A stretch of 64,000 nucleotides of DNA. Origin: Microcoleus sp. FACHB-672 (GTDB taxonomy: Bacteria > Cyanobacteriota > Cyanobacteriia > Cyanobacteriales > Oscillatoriaceae). This document shows, in pieces, positions 9,219-18,754 of this stretch (positions are counted from its first letter, which is position 1; each line of letters begins with the position of its first letter). Where the stretch lies: assembly GCF_014695725.1 (NCBI RefSeq), contig NZ_JACJOU010000002.1, positions 62,001-126,000 on the forward strand. The letters are read 5' to 3'. The position numbers and the translations under genes are program-made. A model generated the notes under the pieces. It did not search any database and was not told the origin of the DNA. It saw only the letters and a list, made by a program, of their open reading frames with translations.

Positions 9219-10310
9219 GTGCCAAAAATTGCTAAGTATCTAGTGATTGGCTCGACAGAAGCTTATAGCGGCAAGTCAGCAACGGTTGTGGGTATCGCCC
9301 ATCAGCTACAGCAAAAAGGAGTCGATATTGCTTACGGCAAACCCCTAGGAACCTGTCCTAGTGAGAATCAGGTAGATAAGATAGATGAGGATGTGCGGTT
9401 TGTGGGGGAAACTCTGAACCTTTCCGGCAACCGGCTGCTATCTCCTCTGGTGTTTCTGGATGAGGAGACGATTACTAAACGCCTGCAAGGGGAAGATCGA
9501 ACAAATTATTCAGAAGCGCTGGCCCAATCGATGCAGGGTCCAGCAGGATCTTTAGTTTTGCTGGAAGGTGCCGGCACAATGGATGAAGGCATTTTGCTGA
9601 ATTTGTCTTTGTTGCAAGTGTCGGAAACACTGGACGCGTCGGTTCTATTGGTGACACGTTTCCGATCAGCCTTGACTGCTGGAATTGTTCTGGCGGCTAA
9701 ACAGCGGTTGGGCGATCGGCTGGTAGGGGTGTTGCTCAATGATATTCCTCCGCAACAGATGGAGTTTGCCGAAACGCTGGTGCGCCCTTTTCTGGAGTCT
9801 CAGGGAGTGCCGGTGTTAGGAATGCTGCCCAGGAGTGCGCTGTTGCGAAGTGTGAGTGTGACTGAGTTGACACAGCGGCTGAAAGCAGAGGTGCTGTGCC
9901 GGCCTGATCGCTTGGATTTGATGGTAGAAAGTCTCAAGATTGGGGCGATGAATGTTAATTCCGCCATTAAGTATTTTTCTGAAGGGAGAAATATGGCGGT
10001 GGTAACGGGTGGGGATCGCAGTGATATTCAGATTGCGGCCCTAGACAGTTACACGCAATGTTTGATTTTAACCGGCTCGATGGCTCCATCTCAAATTGTT
10101 TTGAACCGGGCTGAAGAAATGGAAGTGCCGGTGCTGTCGGTTGATTTGGATACTTTGACAACGGTGGAAATTATTGAACACGCTTTGGGCCAGGTGCGGC
10201 TTCAAGAGCCGGTGAAGGTAGAATACATCCGTCAAATGATGGCTGAGCATTTCGATATCGACCGCTTGCTGGCGCGGCTGGGATTGGAGCCGGTGGCGGC
10301 AAGGAAGTAG
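9219..10310 (+). CDS. BioD-like/DRTGG-domain protein (phosphotransacetylase N-terminal family)
   Basis: GTG start with AAGGAG seven bases upstream. Residues 1 to about 200 form a P-loop domain like dethiobiotin synthetase, with GSTEAYSGKSA as the phosphate loop. Residues of about 215-330 match the DRTGG domain that in many bacteria sits between this domain and phosphate acetyltransferase. The catalytic Pta domain itself is absent, so this is the stand-alone regulatory form common in cyanobacteria. Likely role: nucleotide sensing or regulation, not acetyl transfer. Confidence 0.75.
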   Translation: MPKIAKYLVIGSTEAYSGKSATVVGIAHQLQQKGVDIAYGKPLGTCPSENQVDKIDEDVRFVGETLNLSGNRLLSPLVFLDEETITKRLQGEDRTNYSEALAQSMQGPAGSLVLLEGAGTMDEGILLNLSLLQVSETLDASVLLVTRFRSALTAGIVLAAKQRLGDRLVGVLLNDIPPQQMEFAETLVRPFLESQGVPVLGMLPRSALLRSVSVTELTQRLKAEVLCRPDRLDLMVESLKIGAMNVNSAIKYFSEGRNMAVVTGGDRSDIQIAALDSYTQCLILTGSMAPSQIVLNRAEEMEVPVLSVDLDTLTTVEIIEHALGQVRLQEPVKVEYIRQMMAEHFDIDRLLARLGLEPVAARK

Positions 10311-10318
10311 AACCCAGA

Positions 10319-10370
10319 AGTTGACATCCTCCCACCGCTAACCCAAAGTAGCGAATATAGCGGGGGAGGC
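10319..10370. repeat. Hairpin resembling an IS200/IS605 end, or a terminator
   Basis: The right-hand part of GTTGACATCCTCCC followed by CCGCTA pairs with TAGCGGGGGAGG across a 17-base loop, with one bulged A. TTGACATCCTCCC is typical of right-end hairpins of TnpB-bearing IS605-family elements. No transposase lies nearby, so it is either a solo end or a terminator between two convergent genes. Confidence 0.45.
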
Positions 10371-10447
10371 CAAGGTGAATCGTCGCAAAAAAGACGCTAT
10401 TACTTCCCTCACCCTCGCCCCCCAATCTTCCCCACATCATCGGCAGA

Positions 10448-12505
10448 TTAACTCAGCGTCGTTCGACGGCGACCCGAACCGGCACTACGCCGAGAGCGGC
10501 CCCCTCGCGGTTGAGGTTCGGGTTTAGGCGCGGTTTCCTGACCCCCTTGTGCAATTGGGATTGTAAAGTGAAACTCACTGCCCTGGTCTTTTCCAGGAGA
10601 AATTGCCCAAATCTGGCCACCCCAGCCCGTAACAATTTGCCGGCAAATCGCCAGTCCTAAGCCGGTGCCGCCGGCAGTGCGCCGCAAAGCCCCTTCCTCT
10701 TGATAGAATCGGTCGAAAATGGCATCCAGCCGATTGGGTTCAATCCCGCGCCCGGTATCTGCGACCAGAACTTCAACCTGTTGCGAGCCGTTAGAGTGTG
10801 CTTCGATCCTCACCTGACCCTGAGATTGGTTAAATTTGCAAGCATTATCAAGTAGTTTCGCCAGCACCTCCACCAGCCACTCGCCATCAGCTTGCACCAA
10901 AGGCAAATCTTCTGGCACTTGCGTTGTAATCTGGATCGGCGCTTCCTCAGAACGGCGGGCGCGGATACTGCTGAGAGCGAGTTCCACACACTCTTGTAAG
11001 GGCAAGGGTTCTGGATGCCATTCTACGCGTCCGCTTTCTAAGCGGGACAGGGTGAGAAAGTCTTGCACCAGTTTGCGGAGCCGATCAGCGTCTGCTACAG
11101 CCGAACTCAGCATCACCTGTCGCACTTCTATCGGCATATCTGGATCGCTGACCATGCTTTCCAGGCAAACCTGGATTGTGGACAGGGGCGTGCGGAGTTC
11201 GTGGCCGGTGATGGCAATTAAGTTGCTGCGGGTGCGGTCAAGGGCTTCTAACTGCTGGTTGAGGTCTTCTAGGTTGGCGTAGGCTTCTGCTTGAATCAAA
11301 GCAACGCCGACTTGGGCGGCAATGGCATCTACCAGCGCCAATTCCTCTTCTTCCCAAAGGCGGGGGGTTGAGCTACAGTGATGCAATTCCACCATGCCGA
11401 CTAACTGGCTTTGATGCAACACCGGCACCATTAACCACGAACCAATTTGCCACTGACGCACAAGGGCTTGCATTTTTGTGCCGGCTAACCGAGTGTCTGT
11501 CTTGGCATTCTCCACATAAACTCGCTCCCCGTGTCTCACCGCTTCTTGAAATAGGGGATTACTTTGAATTGGCCAGATTTGGCCGGCTAGGGGCTTGATG
11601 TCGGTGCCTAAAAACTCGTACAAAATCGTTGCATTGGCATCCGTTGCCTTGCACCGATAAATCAAACACCGGCACGCATTCAGCGCCTGTCCCAATTCTT
11701 GTACTGCGACTTTAAATATTTCTGCTGGATTGAGTGATTGCCGAATTGCCGCAGTAATCGAGTTAACCATACGCTCTTTCCGCTCTTGGGCGGCAATCGA
11801 GCCATAAGTCTTGAGCAACTTGTGCTGTCCTGCTTGCAGATAAGTCACTAAGCGCTGGGCGAATGGGCCAGGATCGACGTTTTGAAATCCCGGATCTCCT
11901 ACTATTTGTGATGATGCTGCAAGATTATAAAAATTTCGTGCCCGCTCTATTTTGTCAGCAAGTTCGGGCCGGTATTTCAAAATTTGACTCAGGATTAACC
12001 CAGCGGCGGTGGAAGTTACCTGCCGGTCAAATGTCCAAATCCCCTCAAACCGACGAGCTTGATCCATTTCCGCCAGATCGGGAAGCTTGCCAGTCTGGCC
12101 AGTGCTAAGGTTGCTGCTGGCTGGCGTCTCTCGTTCTTGACAGATCAAGCAGGTGGCATAAGCCGGCGCAATCACGATTAAATGCCACTCCTGACTCAAC
12201 CGATCAGTCGGGTTGAATGCCACCGTCTCATAGACATCTGAGGCATTGGTGAAATCGGTTTCGGGTGCCGCCAGCACATAAACCTGATCGGTTTTTTGGG
12301 CGATGCGCCGATAACGGTGCGCCTCCTGCCGGTAAAAGCGCTCTCGCTGGAAACTCGCAATCACCAAAGGCTGCTCTGAGCCGGCCAGAACTTGGTCTTC
12401 CATTGCATGAGAAAGCGCCGTTAAGGAAGACTTGAAATAAATCTGTGACCGCAGCTGGGGCAAGGCTTGCAGCAGGTTTTCGAGCAAGGAATTAGAGAAG
12501 CTCAT
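10448..12505 (-). CDS. DICT-GAF sensor histidine kinase
   Basis: 685 residues with no membrane helix, so cytoplasmic. Residues of about 1-150 form a DICT sensory domain, an input module often found in cyanobacterial kinases. A GAF domain spans about 240-395, then HisKA with the phospho-acceptor ITGHELRTPLS (about 430), then HATPase with N box LLDNACKFN, G1 box VADTGRGI, F box FDRFYQ and G2 box GGTGLGLAI. All catalytic motifs are intact. The last 25 residues are Arg-rich and low complexity. No response regulator is adjacent, so the partner is elsewhere. Confidence 0.92.
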   Translation of the reverse strand: MSFSNSLLENLLQALPQLRSQIYFKSSLTALSHAMEDQVLAGSEQPLVIASFQRERFYRQEAHRYRRIAQKTDQVYVLAAPETDFTNASDVYETVAFNPTDRLSQEWHLIVIAPAYATCLICQERETPASSNLSTGQTGKLPDLAEMDQARRFEGIWTFDRQVTSTAAGLILSQILKYRPELADKIERARNFYNLAASSQIVGDPGFQNVDPGPFAQRLVTYLQAGQHKLLKTYGSIAAQERKERMVNSITAAIRQSLNPAEIFKVAVQELGQALNACRCLIYRCKATDANATILYEFLGTDIKPLAGQIWPIQSNPLFQEAVRHGERVYVENAKTDTRLAGTKMQALVRQWQIGSWLMVPVLHQSQLVGMVELHHCSSTPRLWEEEELALVDAIAAQVGVALIQAEAYANLEDLNQQLEALDRTRSNLIAITGHELRTPLSTIQVCLESMVSDPDMPIEVRQVMLSSAVADADRLRKLVQDFLTLSRLESGRVEWHPEPLPLQECVELALSSIRARRSEEAPIQITTQVPEDLPLVQADGEWLVEVLAKLLDNACKFNQSQGQVRIEAHSNGSQQVEVLVADTGRGIEPNRLDAIFDRFYQEEGALRRTAGGTGLGLAICRQIVTGWGGQIWAISPGKDQGSEFHFTIPIAQGGQETAPKPEPQPRGGRSRRSAGSGRRRTTLS

Positions 12506-13037
12506 CGATCGTCTATGTCAATCCAATCTGGGCAAAATCCATGACACAGCGGCGCGGCGATGGCTGTATCTGACGCCCAAGCCCCACATACAGCTACCCT
12601 CTTGCTCGTTGGCCATTCACACATCTGGGCACTCCACGGCAGCCAGTAAAGCTCGGCATCACCGGCCACCTGTGAGTGCCCGACAGCGGTGGGCATTTGG
12701 CTGGCATGAACCCGAAGCCTCCTTTAGTTATTGGAGCGCTGTTGATGCAATTGCCGTGGATAAGCGCAACAATCGGCTATTAGCTAACTATACATTTTCC
12801 GGGATCGCACAGCTGTTATAAGCCAAAGAAGAGCCGACGAAAGATGTTTGCCGTACTTAAAACTTAATCGTTTGAGCAATAATTACTTACCCAGTCTGAA
12901 TTATTAACGCTCGTTAACAATGTTGAAGAACCGTTACAGTTCGCGGGTAAATGTTTATATCTCGCTATTTTTCTAGCTTGAGCCGGTAGAGTCAGGCTGA
13001 GGATGGGCGCAATTGCCCATCATGAACCTAGCTATCT
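12506..13037. other. 532-base gap
   Basis: No gene is supported; open frames at 12502-12696 and 12609-12821 are short and unlike known proteins. The kinase promoter is expected in the left part. Confidence 0.4.
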
Positions 13038-14882
13038 CTAAGCGAGTAATTCCCCTGTTTCTTGCAGGGTGTGAAGTCTTTGGTAAATGCCTTCTTGGCG
13101 CAGCAACTCTTCATGGCTACCAACTTCCACAATTCGCCCCTGATCGAGTACAACAATTTTGTCAGCTTCCCTTACCGTACTAAGTCGGTGAGCGATAATA
13201 ATTGTGGTGCGGGTGCCGAGAATGGAACCCATCGCCAGCTGAATCGAGCGTTCTGATTCGTAATCTAAGCTGGAAGTCGCTTCATCAAAAATCAGCACGT
13301 CGGGTTCAACTAGCAACGCTCGTGCAATTCCCAGCCGCTGTTTCTGACCGCCTGAGAGTCGAACACCTCGCTCACCCACCGTTGTGTAATATCCTTTGTC
13401 AAGGGTCTTGATAAATTCATCTGCTCTGGCAATACGGCAAGCTTCTTGCACCTGCTCAAACGTTGCTTGTTTGTTGCCATAGGTAAGGTTATCGAGCAAA
13501 GTTCCGTTAAAGATATCCACATCTTGGTGAACGATCGCTAATCTGCGCCGATACCGGCTGACATCAAGGGTGCGAATATCCTCGCCATCCATCAAAATGC
13601 GGCCTGAATTCGGTTCAAAATACCGAAACAGCAATTTTACCAGGGTGGACTTACCTGAACCGGATCGCCCTACTAACGCAACCGTTTGATAAGGTTCAAT
13701 TAACAGGTTCACATCCTGCAATACGGGACGTGCGGGATCGTAGCCAAAGGTAAGATGGGAAAATTCTACTTTGCCGGTGAACTGATAGAACGATTCTGAA
13801 GGATTAACTTTGCCTTCTAAGGTTGGGGGTGCCGGTTTAGATAAGGTAGCGGCATCAATTCCATCTGGCATCTGCATAAATTCATGAAACCGCATCATCG
13901 AGGCATAGCGCCGCGCAAAGGTTTCAGCCAGTTGACTGAGAGGACTGAGTTCTGAGTAAGCCATGCTGGCTAAGGTAAAGGTGGTAACAAAGTGTCCCAG
14001 AGACATTTGTCCGCCAAGTGTGGCAACGAGGGTGAAGCCGAGAACTGAAAACAGACAAAATTGCACAAAGGTGGTTTGCCAAGTGCTTAATTGGGTGTAA
14101 CCCCGGTGGATGCGATAGTCAACAACGGCGAACTCGCGATTTAAACGCTGGCGCTGCCGGTTGAGTTCGACAGATTCAGTGGCAAAGGCTTTAACAGTTT
14201 TGATGTTGGTGACAATTTCTGAGGTACGGCTTTCGGTATTTTCCATGTAGCGATCTAAAATCTGCTCTCGTTCAATGAGTTGTTTGAGATTTTTGATCGT
14301 GAAGCTAAGGACAAATATGAAGGAAAGCAGAAAAAATACTGCGATCTGCCACTGCATTAACCAGATAATTGCAAAAATTCCTATCAGCCGGCAAAGTTTG
14401 GGAATTAGTTGGCCGGCAATTTCTGGATACCCCCAGGTGTGGTTGGCGAGACCTCTGGCAACCCGACCGGCAATGCGTCCGGGGTTATTTTCGTCGTAAA
14501 ATTCTAGTGGCAGGGTGAGGATTTTTGCCAGGACACTTTGAGAGTGATCCCGGCGGGTACGCAGCGCAATATCCCAGTGAAACCAAGATCCTGCCCAAGG
14601 TTGCACCGGCGCTTTGACCACTGTTACCAAAAAAGTTAACCCCATCAACACGCCTAATGACAGGGGTTTCCCTGCCGGTAAGTCGCTAATTTTTCCAATG
14701 GTTGCAATTAAGTTTTGAGTGATCCGATCTACTTCGCCATCAGAAAGGACGTTGAGAATTTGGCCTATCGTGTAGGGGACAACCAAATCAATGATTTCAA
14801 AGGCGCTAGAGGTCGTGATGCTAAAAATTGCGCCTCTTGAATACTGCCGATAGTAGTTAAGGATATCCCGAAATGTTGCCAT
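13038..14882 (-). CDS. ABC exporter, fused permease and ATPase
   Basis: The ATG at 14882 with GGAGG directly upstream is preferred to a TTG at 14897. The N-terminal 320 residues or so carry about six membrane helices (type I exporter fold). The C-terminal ATPase has Walker A GRSGSGKST, Q-loop VHQDVDIFN, signature LSGGQKQRL, Walker B LIFDEATSSLD and switch His in IIAHRLS. One half-transporter per gene, so it acts as a dimer. It belongs to the MsbA/lipid or multidrug exporter group; substrate unknown. Confidence 0.92.
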   Translation of the reverse strand: MATFRDILNYYRQYSRGAIFSITTSSAFEIIDLVVPYTIGQILNVLSDGEVDRITQNLIATIGKISDLPAGKPLSLGVLMGLTFLVTVVKAPVQPWAGSWFHWDIALRTRRDHSQSVLAKILTLPLEFYDENNPGRIAGRVARGLANHTWGYPEIAGQLIPKLCRLIGIFAIIWLMQWQIAVFFLLSFIFVLSFTIKNLKQLIEREQILDRYMENTESRTSEIVTNIKTVKAFATESVELNRQRQRLNREFAVVDYRIHRGYTQLSTWQTTFVQFCLFSVLGFTLVATLGGQMSLGHFVTTFTLASMAYSELSPLSQLAETFARRYASMMRFHEFMQMPDGIDAATLSKPAPPTLEGKVNPSESFYQFTGKVEFSHLTFGYDPARPVLQDVNLLIEPYQTVALVGRSGSGKSTLVKLLFRYFEPNSGRILMDGEDIRTLDVSRYRRRLAIVHQDVDIFNGTLLDNLTYGNKQATFEQVQEACRIARADEFIKTLDKGYYTTVGERGVRLSGGQKQRLGIARALLVEPDVLIFDEATSSLDYESERSIQLAMGSILGTRTTIIIAHRLSTVREADKIVVLDQGRIVEVGSHEELLRQEGIYQRLHTLQETGELLA

Positions 14883-15282
14883 AGCCCTCCTTTTCAAAGC
14901 GGCTCATGCAGAACTTGAGGGGAAATTCTTCACAAGCAGTCGCTTTTTGTAGTGTTTGTACTACATTGTAATTTAAAACCCTGCCTTAAAAGATTTTTTC
15001 TGCCTAACAGAAGTTAAAAATTGGGTTAAGTTTAAGCTTTTGTGCGGTTAAATTGCATATTTGAATGAGAAAAGCAGGGGATATCTTGTTTCCCCTGCCT
15101 TTCTGTTGATCGGCACGCTCCTGCACATTAGATTTATGGGACACTAACACTGGGAACTCATAAAGCAGCGTTTTGCTGGTGATAGGTGCTCTTGCTGCCG
15201 GTGCAGAATTGATGTTACCCACTGCACCCAGGTGTCTCAGGCGCTTGCCTTAATTTTCTTCGGCCCGATAATGAAATGAGAT
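14883..15282. other. Gap between two minus-strand genes
   Basis: No supported gene; a 72-codon frame at 15004-15222 has no recognisable features. The ABC gene promoter is expected in its left part. Confidence 0.35.
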
Positions 15283-15423
15283 TTAGTTGAACGCGTAGGC
15301 CGATTGCAGACCCCAAACGATGAGAAAGGCAATGCCACCCAACACCAGAATCGCCGAGATCGTAATGATGATCGGGTTATCGGCTCCCTTGAATTTCATG
15401 ATTCCACGGTTTAAATCTGACAT
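15283..15423 (-). CDS. 46-residue single-helix membrane protein, thylakoid-type
   Basis: A short gene: MSDLNRGIMKFKGADNP precedes one membrane helix (IIITISAILVLGGIAFLIVW) and a short tail ending SAYAFN. GGGAG lies upstream of the ATG. The size, single helix and polar N terminus resemble small accessory subunits of photosystem II or other thylakoid complexes; I cannot name it with certainty. It is transcribed divergently from rimO. Confidence 0.7.
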   Translation of the reverse strand: MSDLNRGIMKFKGADNPIIITISAILVLGGIAFLIVWGLQSAYAFN

Positions 15424-15600
15424 AGCCCGTGATTCTCCCTCTGTAAAAGAGATACTTTACATTAATTTATGTTACTATAAATAAATTGGTGTGGCATTGC
15501 GTCGTTCAGCAAGTCCTGATTCTCCCAAGGATGGGACAAATGGCCGGCAGTAGTGTAATATACCAACACCAAGCAACTACGACGGATTCTTAAATACTAG

Positions 15601-16956
15601 ATGGGCAACAAGCCAACCATTGCCGTATCTCACTTAGGTTGTGAAAAAAATCGCATCGATACGGAGCATATGCTCGGCCTGCTAGTGCAAGCAGGCTACC
15701 AGGTAGATAGCAACGAAGAATTAGCCGATTACGTCATCGTTAATACTTGCAGTTTTATTCAAGCCGCACGGGAAGAGTCGGTTAGGACTCTAGTAGAACT
15801 GGCAGAGGCCAATAAAAAAATTGTTATCACCGGCTGCATGGCGCAGCATTTCCAAGACCAGCTACTGGATGAATTGCCAGAAGCGGTGGCCCTCGTTGGC
15901 ACCGGCGACTATAACAAAATCGTCAATGTCATTCAACGGGTGGAAACCGGCGAACGCGTCAGCGAAGTTACGGCTGAACCGACTTATATAGCGGATGAAA
16001 CCACACCGCGCTATCGCACCACATCTGAAGGGGTGGCGTATTTGCGCGTGGCGGAAGGATGCGATTATCGTTGCGCCTTCTGTATCATTCCCCATCTCAG
16101 GGGTGCTCAGCGGTCGCGCTCGATAGAGTCTATTGTGGCAGAAGCCGAGAAATTGGCGGCTGAGGGTGTGCAGGAAATTATTTTAATTTCCCAAATCACC
16201 ACTAACTACGGACTCGATCTTTATGGCGAACCTAAGCTTGCAGAATTGCTGCAGGCGTTAGGTAAAGTGGATGTGCCTTGGATTCGGATGCACTATGCCT
16301 ATCCAACCGGCCTGACTCCTAAAGTTATTTCCGCAATTCAGGAAACCCCCAACGTCTTGCCATACCTGGATTTACCCTTGCAGCATTCCCACCCAGAAAT
16401 TCTGCGAGCAATGAATCGTCCTTGGCAGGGGCAGGTTAATGATACAATCATAAAGCGGATTCAAACAGCGCTACCTCAAGCCGTTCTCAGGACAACCTTT
16501 ATCGTAGGTTTTCCAGGTGAGACGGATGAACACTTCGAGAATTTGCTACAATTTGTAAAGCGTCATGAATTTGACCATGTAGGTGTCTTTACATTTTCCC
16601 CAGAGGAGGGAACGCCTGCCTACAGCTTGCCAAATCAGCTGCCTCAAGATGTTATGGACGCCCGTCGGGACGCCCTGATGGAAGCGCAGCAACCCATCTC
16701 TCTGAAGAAAAATCAAGCTGAGGTGGGGAAAGTGGTAGACGTTTTGATTGAGCAAGAGCATCCGGAAACGGGTGAGATGATAGGTCGTTCGGCTCGATTT
16801 TCTCCAGAGGTGGATGGATTAGTCTACGTTCAGGGAACCGCACGGCTGGGTTCTCTGGTTCCGGTAGCGATCACCGATGCGGACATCTACGATTTGTACG
16901 GTTATGTCGCCACGGCGGCAGACCTCTTGCCGGCTCCCCAGCTGGTAAAGCGGTAA
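15601..16956 (+). CDS. rimO: Ribosomal protein S12 methylthiotransferase RimO
   Basis: Adds a methylthio group to the conserved Asp of ribosomal protein S12. The N-terminal MTTase domain has the three cysteines of the auxiliary cluster (GCEKN, NTCSF, GCMAQ). The radical SAM domain has CDYRCAFC with [12 protein letters not shown]-terminal TRAM domain closes the protein. 451 residues is the normal length. [11 protein letters not shown] separates it from MiaB. It lies 307 bases upstream of a DEAD-box helicase; the same rimO-crhR pairing is known from Synechocystis, where the two are co-transcribed and processed. Confidence 0.95.
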   Translation: MGNKPTIAVSHLGCEKNRIDTEHMLGLLVQAGYQVDSNEELADYVIVNTCSFIQAAREESVRTLVELAEANKKIVITGCMAQHFQDQLLDELPEAVALVGTGDYNKIVNVIQRVETGERVSEVTAEPTYIADETTPRYRTTSEGVAYLRVAEGCDYRCAFCIIPHLRGAQRSRSIESIVAEAEKLAAEGVQEIILISQITTNYGLDLYGEPKLAELLQALGKVDVPWIRMHYAYPTGLTPKVISAIQETPNVLPYLDLPLQHSHPEILRAMNRPWQGQVNDTIIKRIQTALPQAVLRTTFIVGFPGETDEHFENLLQFVKRHEFDHVGVFTFSPEEGTPAYSLPNQLPQDVMDARRDALMEAQQPISLKKNQAEVGKVVDVLIEQEHPETGEMIGRSARFSPEVDGLVYVQGTARLGSLVPVAITDADIYDLYGYVATAADLLPAPQLVKR

Positions 16957-17263
16957 GATTTGCCAATTTGTTGCGCGTTGCTTAACAAAAGTTTATTGTT
17001 GGGTTAATATTCCGCAAGGATCTGGTAATAGTGGAGAGAGTACAGAGGGTTTGAAACCCAACTATCCAGACTCAGCAGCCGCTCCATCCCGATCCATTTC
17101 AAACTGCGCTCTTCAACAATGAGCTGACGAAAACCTTTGCCGGTGTGAGCAAAAGTGTTATCTAAACGCTTCCTTTATACCTGCCTTCAGATTGCAACGC
17201 TCAGCTCGAAGTCTGGCGATTTCTGGAACCGCATTGAAATATTACGTTTATAACGGAGATTAA
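16957..17263 (+). promoter_or_regulatory. Long leader of the RNA helicase gene
   Basis: 307 untranslated bases separate rimO from the helicase. In Synechocystis the corresponding spacer holds a cold-responsive promoter and the processing sites of the rimO-crhR transcript. The ATG at 17264 is preceded by AACGGAGATTAA. No specific site is proven here. Confidence 0.45.
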
Positions 17264-18649
17264 ATGGATTTGTCATTCAAGGATCTAGGTCTTTCTGATT
17301 CGCGTGTTAGCCATCTAGAGACCCTAGGTTTCACGACCCCGACCGCAATTCAAGCTGAAGCGATTCCCCATCTGTTGGCGGGTCGAGATGTGGTAGGACA
17401 AGCACAAACCGGCACAGGCAAGACGGCAGCGTTTTCTTTGCCAATGCTGGATCAAATTGATGTCAGTAATTCAGCGGTTCAAGCGCTGATTCTGACACCC
17501 ACTCGTGAGTTAGCCATTCAAGTATCTGACGCCATCCGCGATATTGGTGGAGATCGTCGGATGGGTGTGTTAGCCGTTTACGGAGGTCAAGCGATTGATC
17601 GCCAAATCCGCACCTTACAGCGCGGCGCACAAATTGTTGTGGGTACGCCTGGACGGGTAATTGATTTACTTGATCGCGGCAACCTCAAGCTCAGCCAGCT
17701 GAGCTGGCTGGTGCTGGATGAAGCCGATGAAATGCTCAGCATGGGCTTTATTGATGATGTAGAGAAAATTCTCAGCCAAGCACCGGCAACCCGGCAGACG
17801 GCCTTTTTCTCCGCCACAATGGAACCCTCCATTCGGGCGCTGGTCAGCAAGCACCTGCGTTCGCCGGTTAACGTCAGCATCAAACAACCGAAAGCGACAC
17901 CAAAGCAAATCAATCAGGTTGTTTACATGGTGCCTCGTGGCTGGACAAAAGCCAAAGCTTTACAGCCAATCTTGGAATTGGAAGATCCGGAAACAGCAAT
18001 TATCTTTGTGCGGACACGACGTGCTGCAGCCGAGTTGACGAGCGAATTGCAAGCAGCCGGCCACAGTGCAGATGAGTATCACGGCGACCTCAACCAAGCT
18101 CAGCGCGAGCGGTTGTTGTATCGGTTCCGTCAGCAGCAAGTGCGGTGGATCGTCGCTACAGATATTGCGGCACGGGGTTTAGATGTGGAACACTTAACCC
18201 ATGTCATTAACTATGACTTGCCGGACAGTGTGGAAAGCTATGTACACCGGATCGGTCGTACAGGGCGCGCTGGCAAAGCAGGAACTGCAATTTCCCTGGT
18301 TCAGCCCTTTGATCGCCGCAAATTGCAGCAAATTGAGCGCCATGTGCGTCAAGCGCTGAAAGTTCAAACGGTGCCTAGCCGGTCACAAATCGAAGGTCGT
18401 CAGTTGGAAAAACTGAAAAACAAGGTGCTAGATGCTTTAACCGGCGAACGCCTTGCCTCCTTCTTACCAATTGTGGCCCAGCTAAGCGAAGAGTATGATG
18501 CTCATGCGATCGCAGCGGCTGCCCTGCAAATGGCTTATGATCAAACCCGTCCTTCATGGCTGCGTACAGATGCGCCAGTGGATGACCAATCTGGTGCTCC
18601 TAAGCCGAAGTTGATCAAGCGGATGAAAACTTCTGCACACGCTGACTAA
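17264..18649 (+). CDS. crhR: DEAD-box RNA helicase, CrhR-like
   Basis: ATP-dependent RNA unwinding or annealing, linked to cold and redox stress in cyanobacteria. Motifs in order: Q motif with TPTAIQ, motif I AQTGTGKT, Ia PTRELA, II DEAD, III SAT, IV IIFVRT, V ATDIAARGLD and VI HRIGRTGRAG. The C-terminal extension after about residue 370 is basic and ends KLIKRMKTS, consistent with RNA binding. 461 residues is close to Synechocystis CrhR. The neighbouring rimO supports orthology. Confidence 0.85.
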   Translation: MDLSFKDLGLSDSRVSHLETLGFTTPTAIQAEAIPHLLAGRDVVGQAQTGTGKTAAFSLPMLDQIDVSNSAVQALILTPTRELAIQVSDAIRDIGGDRRMGVLAVYGGQAIDRQIRTLQRGAQIVVGTPGRVIDLLDRGNLKLSQLSWLVLDEADEMLSMGFIDDVEKILSQAPATRQTAFFSATMEPSIRALVSKHLRSPVNVSIKQPKATPKQINQVVYMVPRGWTKAKALQPILELEDPETAIIFVRTRRAAAELTSELQAAGHSADEYHGDLNQAQRERLLYRFRQQQVRWIVATDIAARGLDVEHLTHVINYDLPDSVESYVHRIGRTGRAGKAGTAISLVQPFDRRKLQQIERHVRQALKVQTVPSRSQIEGRQLEKLKNKVLDALTGERLASFLPIVAQLSEEYDAHAIAAAALQMAYDQTRPSWLRTDAPVDDQSGAPKPKLIKRMKTSAHAD

Positions 18650-18673
18650 GTAGCAATTAATTAATCGGCACCT

Positions 18674-18707
18674 ACAGAGGCGCGGCATTGCCGCGCCTCT
18701 GTGTTTT
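18674..18707 (+). terminator. Rho-independent terminator after the helicase
   Basis: A perfect 12-bp stem ACAGAGGCGCGG / CCGCGCCTCTGT with a 5-base loop, followed by GTTTTT. Confidence 0.92.
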
Positions 18708-18754
18708 TGTTGCTCGGACAGACTTCTTATGATGTCGGGGAGATTAAGAAATTT

